NCBI GenBank assembly: GCA_052388275.1
Contig: JBQTII010000051.1
Span: forward strand, 1-14,259
Origin: JBQTII01 sp052388275
GTDB lineage: Bacteria > Actinomycetota > Actinomycetes > Sporichthyales > Sporichthyaceae
DNA: 14,259 nt
Reading direction: 5' to 3'
In this document: one piece after another, positions 1-7,319 of the stretch
How the letters are laid out: the number at the start of each line of letters is the position of its first letter
Numbering within the stretch: position 1 is the stretch's first letter
Position numbers and translations under genes: made by a program
The notes under the pieces: model-generated
What the model was told of the DNA's origin: nothing
The model's database searches: none
What the model saw: the letters and a program-made list of their open reading frames with translations, nothing else

Positions 1-38
1 GTTCGCAGCGCCGGCCTTGCTTGAGGGCCTATTCGGGA

Positions 39-338
39 TCATCGGGAAGGTACGACCCTCCCAGCCCCACCGGCCGTGCTCACGCACCTCGCCCGGTGGG
101 CCGATCCACAGGTTTCAAGCATTGCTCTGATGCGCCACATGATGTCGAGGTTGTCGTAGGCGTTGCGTCGGAGAAGTTCGCGAAAGTCATCGTCGGCGTT
201 GCGTTCGGGGAACACGATGCGCATCAGGTGGTCAGTGATGTAATCCGCGTTCTTGTCCAGGTCCATCCGGCCCGCCATGGCACGGGCGCCCTCGTGGACC
301 GGGCCCAGGGCGTTCGCATACTCCCGACTCGGTGTCAT
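39..338 (-). pseudogene. N-terminal fragment of a PucR/CdaR-family transcriptional regulator
   Basis: The reading frame gives 99 residues from an ATG at 336-338, preceded by AAGGA on the minus strand (346-350) with a 7-nt spacer, so the start looks genuine. Residues 1 to about 75 (from MTPSREYANAL to the helix ending RIRAMLETC) resemble the helical N-terminus of actinobacterial PucR-type regulators, which carry a sensory domain followed by a C-terminal helix-turn-helix. Those proteins usually run to about 400 residues. Here the last 24 residues (GSAHRARC onward) are Arg/Gly-rich and unlike the family, and the frame stops at 39. No other frame in 1-120 restores a PucR-like sequence. I read it as a truncated remnant; a frameshift, or a genuine small helical protein, are alternatives. 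Family assignment is from remembered sequence character, not from an alignment. The divergent membrane protein at 572 may be an old partner. Confidence 0.45.
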
Positions 339-571
339 GCAGCCGTCCTTGGGTGTTCGTCGGAGCAGGACCCTGCTCAAACTATTGGCGCCACTTGATG
401 CGATCCATGCCAGGTTCGTCCAGCGAATCGCTGCGCTGTGCCGAAATGTGTCAGGCACGTGCGGACCTCCACGCGACTTTGCGGACAGCCGCCGAATCAC
501 GTCATTGTGCGGCGCCCCGTGCCCTCCTAATGTCGCGCGCGACTACTGCGCTGGCTGCCCCGGAGGCTCGA

Positions 572-1339
572 ATGACCTTCTCGTTGCGTTCCCAGATTGT
601 CATCGTGTGGTGGGCGCTGATCTTCACGCTCATCTTCACGTTCAGCCTCATCTTTCTGCTCCACATCGTGCCGCCACCGGACGCCACCATGACCTCCGAG
701 GAGATCAAGGCCTGGTACGAATCGCACGCCCGGGACATCAAGATCGGCGCCGCAGTGTGCGGTTGGACCAGCGCGTTCTTTGTTCCGCTCGCAGCGGTCA
801 TGGCCGCGCAGATCCGTCGACACGAGACGGGGTACCCGATCTGGTCGCAGCTCACGCTCATTTCGGGCGGTCTGACGGCGATCTTCCTGGTCCTGCCGCC
901 GATCGCGTTCGGAGCAGCGGCCTACACCCCCGGCCGCTCCGCTGACGCGACGGCCATCATGCACGAGTTCGGTCTGCTGATGCTCGTGACGACCGACATG
1001 TGGTACGTCTTCATGTGGGTCGGTTTGATCGTCGTCAGCCTTCGGCCGCACACCGTCGAGAACACCGCGTTCCCGCGGTGGTTCGGATACTTCTGCATTT
1101 TATCGATGTCCGTGTTCGAGTTCGGAGTGTTCGCCTTCCTCGTGCGAACGGGCCCGGTCGCGTGGGACGGCGTCGTGGTGTGGTGGGCAGTGTTCGTGAT
1201 CTTCTTCATCTGGGTCATCATGGCGTGCGTGCTACTGCTGCAAGCGCTAGGGCGCCAGCTCGCCGCGGCCGGCGCCGACTCCGATGCCGAGGTCGATCTC
1301 GAGCTCGCGGGCCCCGTCTCGACTGCGAGGCAGCCGTAG
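572..1339 (+). CDS. Six-helix integral membrane protein of unknown function
   Basis: The 255-residue product has six probable transmembrane segments, at about residues 9-33, 59-79, 94-116, 135-157, 170-190 and 200-223, and a short acidic cytoplasmic-type tail (about 230-255, ADSDAEVDLEL). The helices are very rich in Trp and Phe (WYVFMWVG, VVVWWAVFVIFFIWV). The ATG at 572 was chosen because GGAGG lies at 562-566 and the hydrophobic N-terminus begins at once. An in-frame ATG at 530 would add 14 residues with no better ribosome site. The gene converges on the oxidoreductase gene, with 26 bp between the stops. I do not recognise a named family, transporter signature or catalytic motif. Its neighbours (a regulator stub and an acid-activating pair) only hint at a catabolic setting. 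The coding call is firm; function is unknown. Confidence 0.8.
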   Translation: MTFSLRSQIVIVWWALIFTLIFTFSLIFLLHIVPPPDATMTSEEIKAWYESHARDIKIGAAVCGWTSAFFVPLAAVMAAQIRRHETGYPIWSQLTLISGGLTAIFLVLPPIAFGAAAYTPGRSADATAIMHEFGLLMLVTTDMWYVFMWVGLIVVSLRPHTVENTAFPRWFGYFCILSMSVFEFGVFAFLVRTGPVAWDGVVVWWAVFVIFFIWVIMACVLLLQALGRQLAAAGADSDAEVDLELAGPVSTARQP

Positions 1340-1365
1340 TTCTCGGCTCGTCGGCTGGGCGTTGT

Positions 1366-2400
1366 TCATGACCGCTCCCGCACGGCCCGGGCTATCTCGC
1401 CCCAGCGACCGAGGTGCTCCGGGTTGCGCTCGAGGTCCTCGACGGTCAGGTAAGAGATGACCCGCTCGGCAAGGGCGCCGTACCGGGCCAGCAGGGTGTC
1501 GGCGATCGAGTCCCAGGGGCCGACGACGGCGAACTGCGCCAGCATCTCGTCGGTGATTGCCGCCTCCATGGCGGCGGTGTCACCGGCCTTGAGCAGTCCC
1601 CGCAAATTCTCCGAGGTCCCGGTGAACCCGAGGTCGTCGAACTGGAAGGTGTAGTTCGGGGTCGAGCCGTAGAACGCGATCTGCCGGCGGGCCCGGGCGG
1701 TCAGCAGCGCCCGCTCCTCCGGGGTGTCCCCGGGGACGATGAACACCGGGATCAGCAGGTCGACCTCGGACGGCGAGCGGCCGGCCTTCGCCGCGCCGGC
1801 GGCGACCTCGGGCAGCAGCCGGGTCTGCAGGTAGTGCATGGAGTGCAGCGGGTGCACGTGGATGCCGTCGGCGAACTCACCGGCCATCCGGCACATCCAT
1901 GGACCGACGGCCGACACATCCAGCTTGATGTTGCCGTGCTCGTGCAGCGGCGGACGGTACGCGTCGGAGAGCAGGGTCAGCTCGTAGTACGTGCTGTGGT
2001 GGTCCAGCTTCGCCTCGCCGCGGAAGGCGGCCAGGATGTCGCGCACCGCCAGCAGGTAGTCCCGCAGCCGAGGCCCGGGCGGGTCGAACTCGACGCCGTA
2101 GCGGCGCGTGATGTGCGCCTTGATCTGGCTCCCGAGCCCGAGCCGGAACCGGCCGCCGGTGTTCTCGGCCAGCTCCCAGGCGATCGCCGCGGCGATCATC
2201 GGGCTGCGCGGGAACGCCACCGCGATCCCGGTGGTGAAGTTCAGCGTTGGCGCGGCAGTCGCTGCGGCGGCCAGGCACATCCATGGCGTCGAGCCGGTCT
2301 CGGTGAACGTCATGCCGGTGAAGCCGGCGCCCTCAAGGCGCCGGGCCAGGTCGGCCGTGTTGTCCCAGCGGGCCGGACCCGCCATCACCTCGATCTGCAT
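1366..2400 (-). CDS. LLM-class F420-dependent oxidoreductase
   Basis: This 344-residue protein has the TIM-barrel sequence of the luciferase-like monooxygenase superfamily, closest by eye to the actinobacterial F420-dependent subgroup (MSMEG_2256-like). Visible marks are the N-terminal strand QIEVMAGPARW, GFTGMTFTETGSTPW (about 26-40), AVAFPRSPM (61-69), the cofactor-region stretch RFRLGLGSQIKAHITRRYG (84-102), and AVGPWDSIADTLL near the C-terminus. Such enzymes transfer hydride between coenzyme F420 and a substrate; the substrate cannot be read from sequence. The ATG at 2398-2400 was chosen because GGGGTGA lies at 2405-2411 and the family N-terminus begins there. The frame stays open upstream but only overlaps the end of the ligase gene. 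It lies 94 bp downstream of the PaaK-like gene on the same strand, so co-transcription is likely. FMN or NADPH dependence cannot be excluded. Confidence 0.88.
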   Translation of the reverse strand: MQIEVMAGPARWDNTADLARRLEGAGFTGMTFTETGSTPWMCLAAAATAAPTLNFTTGIAVAFPRSPMIAAAIAWELAENTGGRFRLGLGSQIKAHITRRYGVEFDPPGPRLRDYLLAVRDILAAFRGEAKLDHHSTYYELTLLSDAYRPPLHEHGNIKLDVSAVGPWMCRMAGEFADGIHVHPLHSMHYLQTRLLPEVAAGAAKAGRSPSEVDLLIPVFIVPGDTPEERALLTARARRQIAFYGSTPNYTFQFDDLGFTGTSENLRGLLKAGDTAAMEAAITDEMLAQFAVVGPWDSIADTLLARYGALAERVISYLTVEDLERNPEHLGRWGEIARAVRERS

Positions 2401-2494
2401 CGCGTCACCCCAGCTCATCGCCCAGTGGATCCTGCGCACCATCGCATACCCCACTCCACCGCACGGCCGCCGACTCCGCCGCCGGCCTGCTGCA

Positions 2495-3802
2495 TCAGCG
2501 CGGGGGACGGCGATCCAGGACGCGGCGCATCTTGCCGGCTGAGCGTTCCACGCCGTACGGGTCGACGACCTCGATGCGGACACTCACCCCGATCCGATGT
2601 TTCACCACCTGAGCCAAGGCCGCCCCAGCAGCGAGTCCGACGTCGACGCAGATCTCCTCGCGTCGCTCCACCAGCACAGTCAACGTGTCCAGCGCGCCAT
2701 CCCGGTCCAGCACGCACTGAAAATGCGGACTCAGCGCCGGGATCGCGAGGATCAACTCCTCGATCTGAGTGGGGAACAGATTCACCCCACGCAGGATGAT
2801 CATGTCGTCGGTGCGCCCAGTTACCTTCTCCATCCGGCGCATCGTGCGCGCGGTCCCCGGCAGTAAGCGCGTCAGATCCCGCGTGCGATAGCGGATTACC
2901 GGCAACGCCTGTTTGGTCAGCGAGGTGAAGACCAACTCGCCCACCACACCGTCGGGCAGCACTTCGCCGCTCACCGGGTCGATGACCTCAGGGTAGAAGT
3001 GGTCCTCCCAGATGTGCAGCCCGTCCTTGGTCTCCACGCACTCACTCGCCACCCCGGGCCCGATCACCTCCGAGAGCCCGTAGATGTCCACGGCATGCAT
3101 GTCCATCCGGGCCTCGATTTCACGGCGCATATCCTCGGTCCAGGGCTCGGCGCCGAGGATTCCGACCTGCAACGAGGTCGATGTCGGGTCGATCCCGGCC
3201 CGCTCCATCTCCTCGATCAGCGCCAGCAGGTATGACGGGGTGACGGTAATGACCTGGGGCCGAAAGTCCTGGATCAATTGTACCTGACGCTCCGTCATCC
3301 CGCCCGATACCGGGACGACGGTGAGACCGAGTTTCTCGGCCCCGGCGTGCACGCCGAGCCCGCCGGTGAACAGGCCGTAGCCGTAGGCGTTGTGCAACAA
3401 CATCCCCGAGCGTGCACCGGCGGCCCGCAGCGATCGCGCGACCACGTCGGCCCACATCGCCAGGTCGGCGCCGGTGTAGCCGACCACGGTCGGGGTGCCG
3501 GTCGTGCCCGAGGAGGCGTGCAACCGGGCCACCTGGTCGCGTGGGACCGCCAGCATCGCGAAGGGATAGGCCCGGCGCAGGTCGTCCTTGGTGGTGAACG
3601 GCAGCCGGGCGAGGTCGGCGAGTTCGCGAATGTCGTCGGGGTGCACGCCGGCGGAGGTCCATGCGGCCCGGTAGTGCGCGACGTTCGCATAGGCGTGGTG
3701 CACCGACCAGCGCAGTCGCTCGATCTGCAGGGCGCGCAGTTCGTCGAGTGACGCGGTCTCGATCGACTCCAGATCCCCGGGCCGGGGGCTCAGATCGCGC
3801 AC
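2495..3802 (-). CDS. paaK: Phenylacetate-CoA ligase-type (PaaK family) acyl-CoA synthetase
   Basis: The 435-residue protein matches PaaK length and motif order. It has the AMP-binding loop SSGTTGTPTVVGYT (97-110), HNAYGYGLFTGG (137-148), the A5-type YGLSE (241-245), the A7-type YRTRDL (305-310), the A8-type GRTDDMIILRGVNLFP (329-344), and the C-terminal adenylation lysine K424 in RSAGKMRRV. The enzyme adenylates an aromatic or related carboxylic acid with ATP and then forms the CoA thioester. Start is GTG at 3800-3802 with AGGAGG at 3807-3812. No other phenylacetate-catabolic gene (paaABCDE, paaG, paaZ) is near, so the true substrate may be another acid; the symbol denotes family rather than proven substrate. 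The F420-dependent oxidoreductase follows at 94 bp, and a STAS gene is divergent. All catalytic landmarks are present, so an active enzyme is expected. Confidence 0.9.
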   Translation of the reverse strand: MRDLSPRPGDLESIETASLDELRALQIERLRWSVHHAYANVAHYRAAWTSAGVHPDDIRELADLARLPFTTKDDLRRAYPFAMLAVPRDQVARLHASSGTTGTPTVVGYTGADLAMWADVVARSLRAAGARSGMLLHNAYGYGLFTGGLGVHAGAEKLGLTVVPVSGGMTERQVQLIQDFRPQVITVTPSYLLALIEEMERAGIDPTSTSLQVGILGAEPWTEDMRREIEARMDMHAVDIYGLSEVIGPGVASECVETKDGLHIWEDHFYPEVIDPVSGEVLPDGVVGELVFTSLTKQALPVIRYRTRDLTRLLPGTARTMRRMEKVTGRTDDMIILRGVNLFPTQIEELILAIPALSPHFQCVLDRDGALDTLTVLVERREEICVDVGLAAGAALAQVVKHRIGVSVRIEVVDPYGVERSAGKMRRVLDRRPPR

Positions 3803-4075
3803 GGATCCTCCTCGGTGACGCGCTCACTGCGACGCTGCCACATTGACCTGCGTGGCGCGGCGCGGGGAGCGGCTGATCTTCGACGGTCCCCGGAGTCCGC
3901 CGGATCGTGCCCTGAATATCCGCTTTGTCGCAACTGTCGGATTGCCCTCCTCGGCGCCGTGCAAAGTGCCGTCCAAGCCCCGGAGAAGCCCCCGGCTGCG
4001 GCGCCGGTGCCCGCTGACACTCGGTGATGTCTCGCTCCTGCAGTTCCCGCACTGCCCGCCCAGGAAAGAGCAGCC

Positions 4076-4528
4076 ATGAGCGCCGCCGAATTCACCGTCC
4101 GCCGCAGCGGGGGTGTCGCCGTCGTGTCCCTGTCCGGCGATTGCGATCTGAGCCACACCGCCTCGCTGCACGCGCAACTCCTCGACGTACTGCGGGCCCG
4201 CCCCACCGGCATGGTCATCGACCTGTCCGAGGTCACCTTCTGCGACCTGGCATGCCTGCGCACGATGTCCAACCTCGGCCGCCGGGCCCAGTCCGTCGGG
4301 ATCTGGATCCGCTTGGCGGGACCCTCCCCGATCGTGCGCCGATTGCTGGAGATCACCGGGTTGTGTGCGTGCCTGCCCTGCTTCGCGGACGTTGAGCTCG
4401 CTCTGCGCGGCAAGGCACGGACCGCGCTCCCGGCCGGCCGGGCCCCGGGTGTGCCGACCGGTGACGACACCCGGATCACCCCCGGCGGCGGGCGTATCTA
4501 CGCCGCGACGGGGCAGAACGAGGTCTGA
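4076..4528 (+). CDS. STAS-domain protein (anti-sigma factor antagonist-like) lacking the usual phospho-serine
   Basis: Residues 5-112 of this 150-residue protein form a STAS domain: paired strands with VAVVSLSGDCDLSHTASL (14-31), GMVIDLSEVTFCDLACLRTM (45-64), then GIWIRLAGPSPIVRRLLEITGL (75-96). STAS antagonists such as SpoIIAA and RsbV bind anti-sigma kinases and are switched off by phosphorylation of the Ser in a D-S-S-G-L loop. Here that loop reads D57-L58-A59-C60-L61, so no hydroxyl residue is available. The protein may be constitutively active, differently regulated, or a divergent scaffold. Cysteines cluster at C56, C60, C97, C99 and C102. A Pro/Gly-rich tail covers 113-150. ATG at 4076 has AGGAAAG at 4062-4068. 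No kinase, phosphatase or sigma-factor gene is nearby. A 46-residue membrane peptide follows after 70 bp. Confidence 0.83.
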   Translation: MSAAEFTVRRSGGVAVVSLSGDCDLSHTASLHAQLLDVLRARPTGMVIDLSEVTFCDLACLRTMSNLGRRAQSVGIWIRLAGPSPIVRRLLEITGLCACLPCFADVELALRGKARTALPAGRAPGVPTGDDTRITPGGGRIYAATGQNEV

Positions 4529-4598
4529 GCCAGCTCGCGCAACCAAATGATCACCAGGTGCGTCCAACTCGCACCCGACCTACTAACAGAAAGCTGAC

Positions 4599-4739
4599 GT
4601 GACCGTGAACATCCTGCTCGCGTGCGTGATGCCGTTCATGATGCTGGCGATGGTGTTCCTGCTCGCCCACATCGAGGACCGTCACCTGACCACGCGCACC
4701 CGCGTGGCCGAACGTCACCCGGACGCCGCCGCCGGCTGA
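4599..4739 (+). CDS. Small single-pass membrane protein (46 aa)
   Basis: A GTG at 4599 opens 46 codons ending in TGA at 4737-4739. The product starts MTVNILLACVMPFMMLAMVF and has one strong hydrophobic segment at residues 4-23, followed by a charged tail (HIEDRHLTTRTRVAERHPD) ending in AAAG. Residue polarity is that of a membrane anchor with its basic tail inside. Upstream is only a weak AGAAAG, so the exact start among several GTG/ATG codons is uncertain. It sits 70 bp after the STAS gene on the same strand and converges with mscL (26 bp between stops). No family is recognised. The clean hydrophobic-then-charged pattern favours a real gene, but its shortness keeps confidence moderate. Confidence 0.5.
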   Translation: MTVNILLACVMPFMMLAMVFLLAHIEDRHLTTRTRVAERHPDAAAG

Positions 4740-4765
4740 CGCCCCGCATCCGCCGAGCGGTTGCG

Positions 4766-5170
4766 CTACAAGGACTTCGCCGCGCCCTGACCGGCGAGCA
4801 GATCGCGAATTTCGGTGAGCAGCGCGACGTCGGCCGGAATCTGCGGCGCGGATGGTTCTTTGTCGGACTCCCTCGTCAGCCGCGCGGTGATCTTCTTCAT
4901 CGGGATCACGACCACGAAGTACACCACCGCGGCGGTGATCATGAAGGTGATCACCGCGTTGACGAATTGCCCGAACTCCAGGCGATTCTCCGCATCCAGG
5001 CCCACGGTGCCGCCGTCGACTCCACCGCCCATGAAGTAATTGATGAGCGGTTCGATCAGCGACTTGGTGAAGGCCGCCACCAACATCGTGAAGGCGGTCC
5101 CGATCACGACGGCAACCGCGAGGTCGACGATGTTGCCACGCAGCAGGAAGTCCTTAAAGCCCTTGAGCAC
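4766..5170 (-). CDS. mscL: Large-conductance mechanosensitive channel MscL
   Basis: The 134-residue protein is a typical MscL. It has an amphipathic N-terminal helix MLKGFKDFLLRGN (1-13), the first membrane helix IVDLAVAVVIGTAFTMLVAAF (14-34), a periplasmic loop with GGVDGG (49-54), the second membrane helix VNAVITFMITAAVVYFVVVIP (70-90), the MKK turn (91-93), and a cytoplasmic bundle helix ALLTEIRDLLAG (116-127). MscL homopentamers open a large pore when membrane tension rises and release solutes during osmotic downshock. Start is GTG at 5168-5170 with GGGAGC at 5175-5180. It is the last gene of a minus-strand group; the fmdB-type gene lies 77 bp upstream and the small membrane gene converges from the left. 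The mscL-fmdB-cyclo-ligase neighbourhood is conserved with M. tuberculosis (Rv0985c, Rv0991c, Rv0992c). Confidence 0.96.
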   Translation of the reverse strand: MLKGFKDFLLRGNIVDLAVAVVIGTAFTMLVAAFTKSLIEPLINYFMGGGVDGGTVGLDAENRLEFGQFVNAVITFMITAAVVYFVVVIPMKKITARLTRESDKEPSAPQIPADVALLTEIRDLLAGQGAAKSL

Positions 5171-5247
5171 AGCTGCTCCCGGTGGGTGAGTGCGAAACCG
5201 GCCGGCCGTGCCGACCGATCGAGGTCGCGCTCACGCTATCCAGGGGG

Positions 5248-5625
5248 TCAGGCTGCGGATTCTCCCCCGCTGGTCTTGCCCGACGAGCCACCGCTGGCGC
5301 TGGTCGAGCCGCTCGACGACGAACCGGTAGTAGGCGAGCCGGCGGGCGCCGACGAGCCGGAATCCCCGCCGCTGCCGGAGGTGCCCGAACCGGATTCGCC
5401 AGAACTCGCGGCAGGCTTGCTCGCGCCGGCGCCGTCCTTGCCCGCACCGGAACGGCTGTCGGTACGGTAGAAACCGGAGCCCTTGAAGACCACGCCGACG
5501 GCGGAGAAGACCTTGCGCAGCGTGCCCGGGCACGCCGGGCACTGCGTCAGTGCGTCGTCGGTGAATTTCTGAACCGCCTCGAGCTCGTGCTCGCACGCGG
5601 TACATGCGTACTGATAGGTGGGCAC
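5248..5625 (-). CDS. FmdB-family zinc-ribbon protein, possible Ruc-type redox chaperone
   Basis: The first 55 residues form the FmdB zinc ribbon: MPTYQYACTACEHELEAVQK with C8 and C11, then C29-P-A-C32 and the family's VFSAVGVVFKGSGFYRTDSR (39-58). The remaining residues (59-125) are low-complexity Ser/Gly with Ala, Thr and a few Lys, so the tail should be disordered. FmdB was first named as a putative regulator. The M. tuberculosis counterpart at the equivalent locus, Rv0991c, has been described as Ruc, a redox-dependent unstructured chaperone that cooperates with DnaK, and that role fits here by homology and position. GTG at 5623-5625 has GGAGG at 5632-5636. It lies between the antiporter and mscL genes, 101 bp from the former. 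Zinc or redox behaviour is inferred from the four cysteines only. Confidence 0.88.
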   Translation of the reverse strand: MPTYQYACTACEHELEAVQKFTDDALTQCPACPGTLRKVFSAVGVVFKGSGFYRTDSRSGAGKDGAGASKPAASSGESGSGTSGSGGDSGSSAPAGSPTTGSSSSGSTSASGGSSGKTSGGESAA

Positions 5626-5726
5626 CCGAATCCTCCGGTTGGCACTCTGCGCCTGTGACTGCTAATTCTCGCGTATCGGAGACGTTGCGTCCACTTCAGG
5701 GGTTGCGCTGCGGCCGAGCCTGGCGA

Positions 5727-7319
5727 TCAGGCCGGCGGCCTGCGTCCTCGGGGAGCCCGCCCCCCCGAGCCCGGATCGCTTGGCGGGCGGGTCGGGGCGA
5801 CCCAGCCGGCCAGGCGGCCGTGGTCGGTGACTGAGCGCAGCCGCTCCTCCGTGGCCCCGCGGCAGTTCGACGGGACGACGATCAGCAGGTCGTCGCCGTG
5901 CAGGATCCGGGTGGTGGGCTCGGGAACCATGGCCATGCCGGAGCGCACGATCAACGCGACGCTGGCGCCGGGCGGCAGGCGCAGCTCGAACACTTCCACA
6001 CCGTGCATGTGGGAATCGCCCGGGACGGTCAGCTGCAGGACGTCGGCGCCGAGGCGCTCCAGGGGCGCGGCCTCCAGGTCCAGGTCGCGCGGTTGAGCCA
6101 GCTCCACGACTTTGAGCAGGCGGGCGACGATCGGTAGCGTCGGGGCCTGGAGCAGCGTATAGAGCACCACCAGGACGAAGACGATGTTGAACAACTTCTC
6201 GTTGCCGGGCACCCCCTCCACGACCGGGATCGTGGCGATGACGATCGGGACCGCGCCGCGCAGGCCGGCCCAGGACAGGAACAACTGTTCACCGGCGGGA
6301 AGGCGAAACCAGATCGTCGAGGCGAACACCGCGGCGGGCCGGGCGATGACCAGCAGGACGAATCCGAGTGCGATCGCCGGCAGGACGTCGTCGCCGAGTT
6401 CGCTCGGGGTCACCAGCAGGCCCAGAAGGACGAAGAGCCCGATCTGCGCAAGCCAGGCCAGACCTTCGACGAAGCCCCGGGTGGCGGGGCGGTGCGGCAG
6501 CCGGGAGTTCCCCAGCACCAGGGCGGCCAGGTAGACCGCGAGGAACCCGCTGGCGTGCGCGAAGGCCGCCAGACCGTAGGAGAGGAAGGCCAGCGCGAGC
6601 ACCGCGAACGGGTACAGCCCTGAGGCGGGCAGCGCGATGCGCCGGATCGCCATCGCGCCCAGAAACCCGCCGCCGATCCCGATCACTGCCCCGACGGCCA
6701 GCTCGAACACCAGCAGGCCCACCAGCTCTCCCAGGTCGGCCGCGCCGAAGGCGGTGGTGGTGGACAGCGCGACGGTGAGGATGACGATGGGGGCGTCGTT
6801 GAACCCGGACTCGGCCTCCAGGATCCCGACCAGGCGCGGGCGGACGGGCAGAAAGCGCAGCACGGAGAACACCGCTGCCGCATCCGTGCTGGACACGATC
6901 GCGCCGAACAGGAACGAGGTCTGCCAGGACAGATCCAGCAGGTAATGCGTCGCCGTTCCGGTGATCACAATGGAGACCGCAACCCCGACGGTGGCCAGCA
7001 TCCCCGCCGCGGGCACCGCGGGCCGGATTTTTTTCCAGGACGTGGTCAGACCGCCTTCGACCAGGATGATGATCAACGCCGCGTAGCCGAGCGTGCGGGT
7101 GAGCTGGCTGTCGTCGAACTCGATCCCGATGACGTCCTCACCGAGGACCAGACCGAGCCCGAGGTAGAGCAACAGGCTGGGCAGGGCGGTGCGGCTGGCC
7201 AGGCGAACCGCGACGATCGCGATCAGCAGGACCGCGGAGCCGAGCAGCAGGGCGGTGCCCAGTTCATCGACGGTGAAACCTTCGTCGGAGCCGCCGGCCG
7301 CCAACAGGTCGGTTCTCAT
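5727..7319 (-). CDS. Potassium/proton antiporter, CPA family with C-terminal RCK_C (TrkA-C) domain
   Basis: The 530-residue protein has a membrane core of about 12-13 helices (residues 20-405) of the Na+/H+ exchanger fold. The signatures seen are FGAIVSSTDAAAVFSVLR (138-155) and ESGFNDAP (170-177), which includes the conserved N174-D175 pair expected in electroneutral CPA1-type exchangers, plus SWAGLRGAVPIVIAT (349-363). Residues about 425-485 (VLQLTVPGDSHMHG to GDDLLIVVP) look like an RCK_C/TrkA-C nucleotide-sensing module, as in NhaP2/CvrA-type K+/H+ antiporters. It should export K+ in exchange for protons at the cytoplasmic membrane. The ATG at 7317-7319 overlaps the TGA of the upstream cyclo-ligase gene (ATGA), which indicates translational coupling. 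The tail 505-530 is Pro/Gly/Arg-rich. Na+ rather than K+ as substrate remains possible. Confidence 0.92.
   Translation of the reverse strand: MRTDLLAAGGSDEGFTVDELGTALLLGSAVLLIAIVAVRLASRTALPSLLLYLGLGLVLGEDVIGIEFDDSQLTRTLGYAALIIILVEGGLTTSWKKIRPAVPAAGMLATVGVAVSIVITGTATHYLLDLSWQTSFLFGAIVSSTDAAAVFSVLRFLPVRPRLVGILEAESGFNDAPIVILTVALSTTTAFGAADLGELVGLLVFELAVGAVIGIGGGFLGAMAIRRIALPASGLYPFAVLALAFLSYGLAAFAHASGFLAVYLAALVLGNSRLPHRPATRGFVEGLAWLAQIGLFVLLGLLVTPSELGDDVLPAIALGFVLLVIARPAAVFASTIWFRLPAGEQLFLSWAGLRGAVPIVIATIPVVEGVPGNEKLFNIVFVLVVLYTLLQAPTLPIVARLLKVVELAQPRDLDLEAAPLERLGADVLQLTVPGDSHMHGVEVFELRLPPGASVALIVRSGMAMVPEPTTRILHGDDLLIVVPSNCRGATEERLRSVTDHGRLAGWVAPTRPPSDPGSGGRAPRGRRPPA

Noticed and set aside
1414..2799. 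Long plus-strand open frame (461 codons) opposite the oxidoreductase and ligase genes
   Set aside because: It is a high-GC antisense shadow: composition is Arg/Gly/Pro/Val-rich without domain structure, and both genes on the other strand have full family motifs and ribosome sites.
3824..4567. Minus-strand frame (247 codons) over the paaK-STAS spacer and the STAS gene
   Set aside because: It is antisense to the STAS gene with low-complexity composition. The 273-bp paaK-STAS spacer itself shows no gene; it probably holds the two divergent promoters, but I could not point to convincing boxes.
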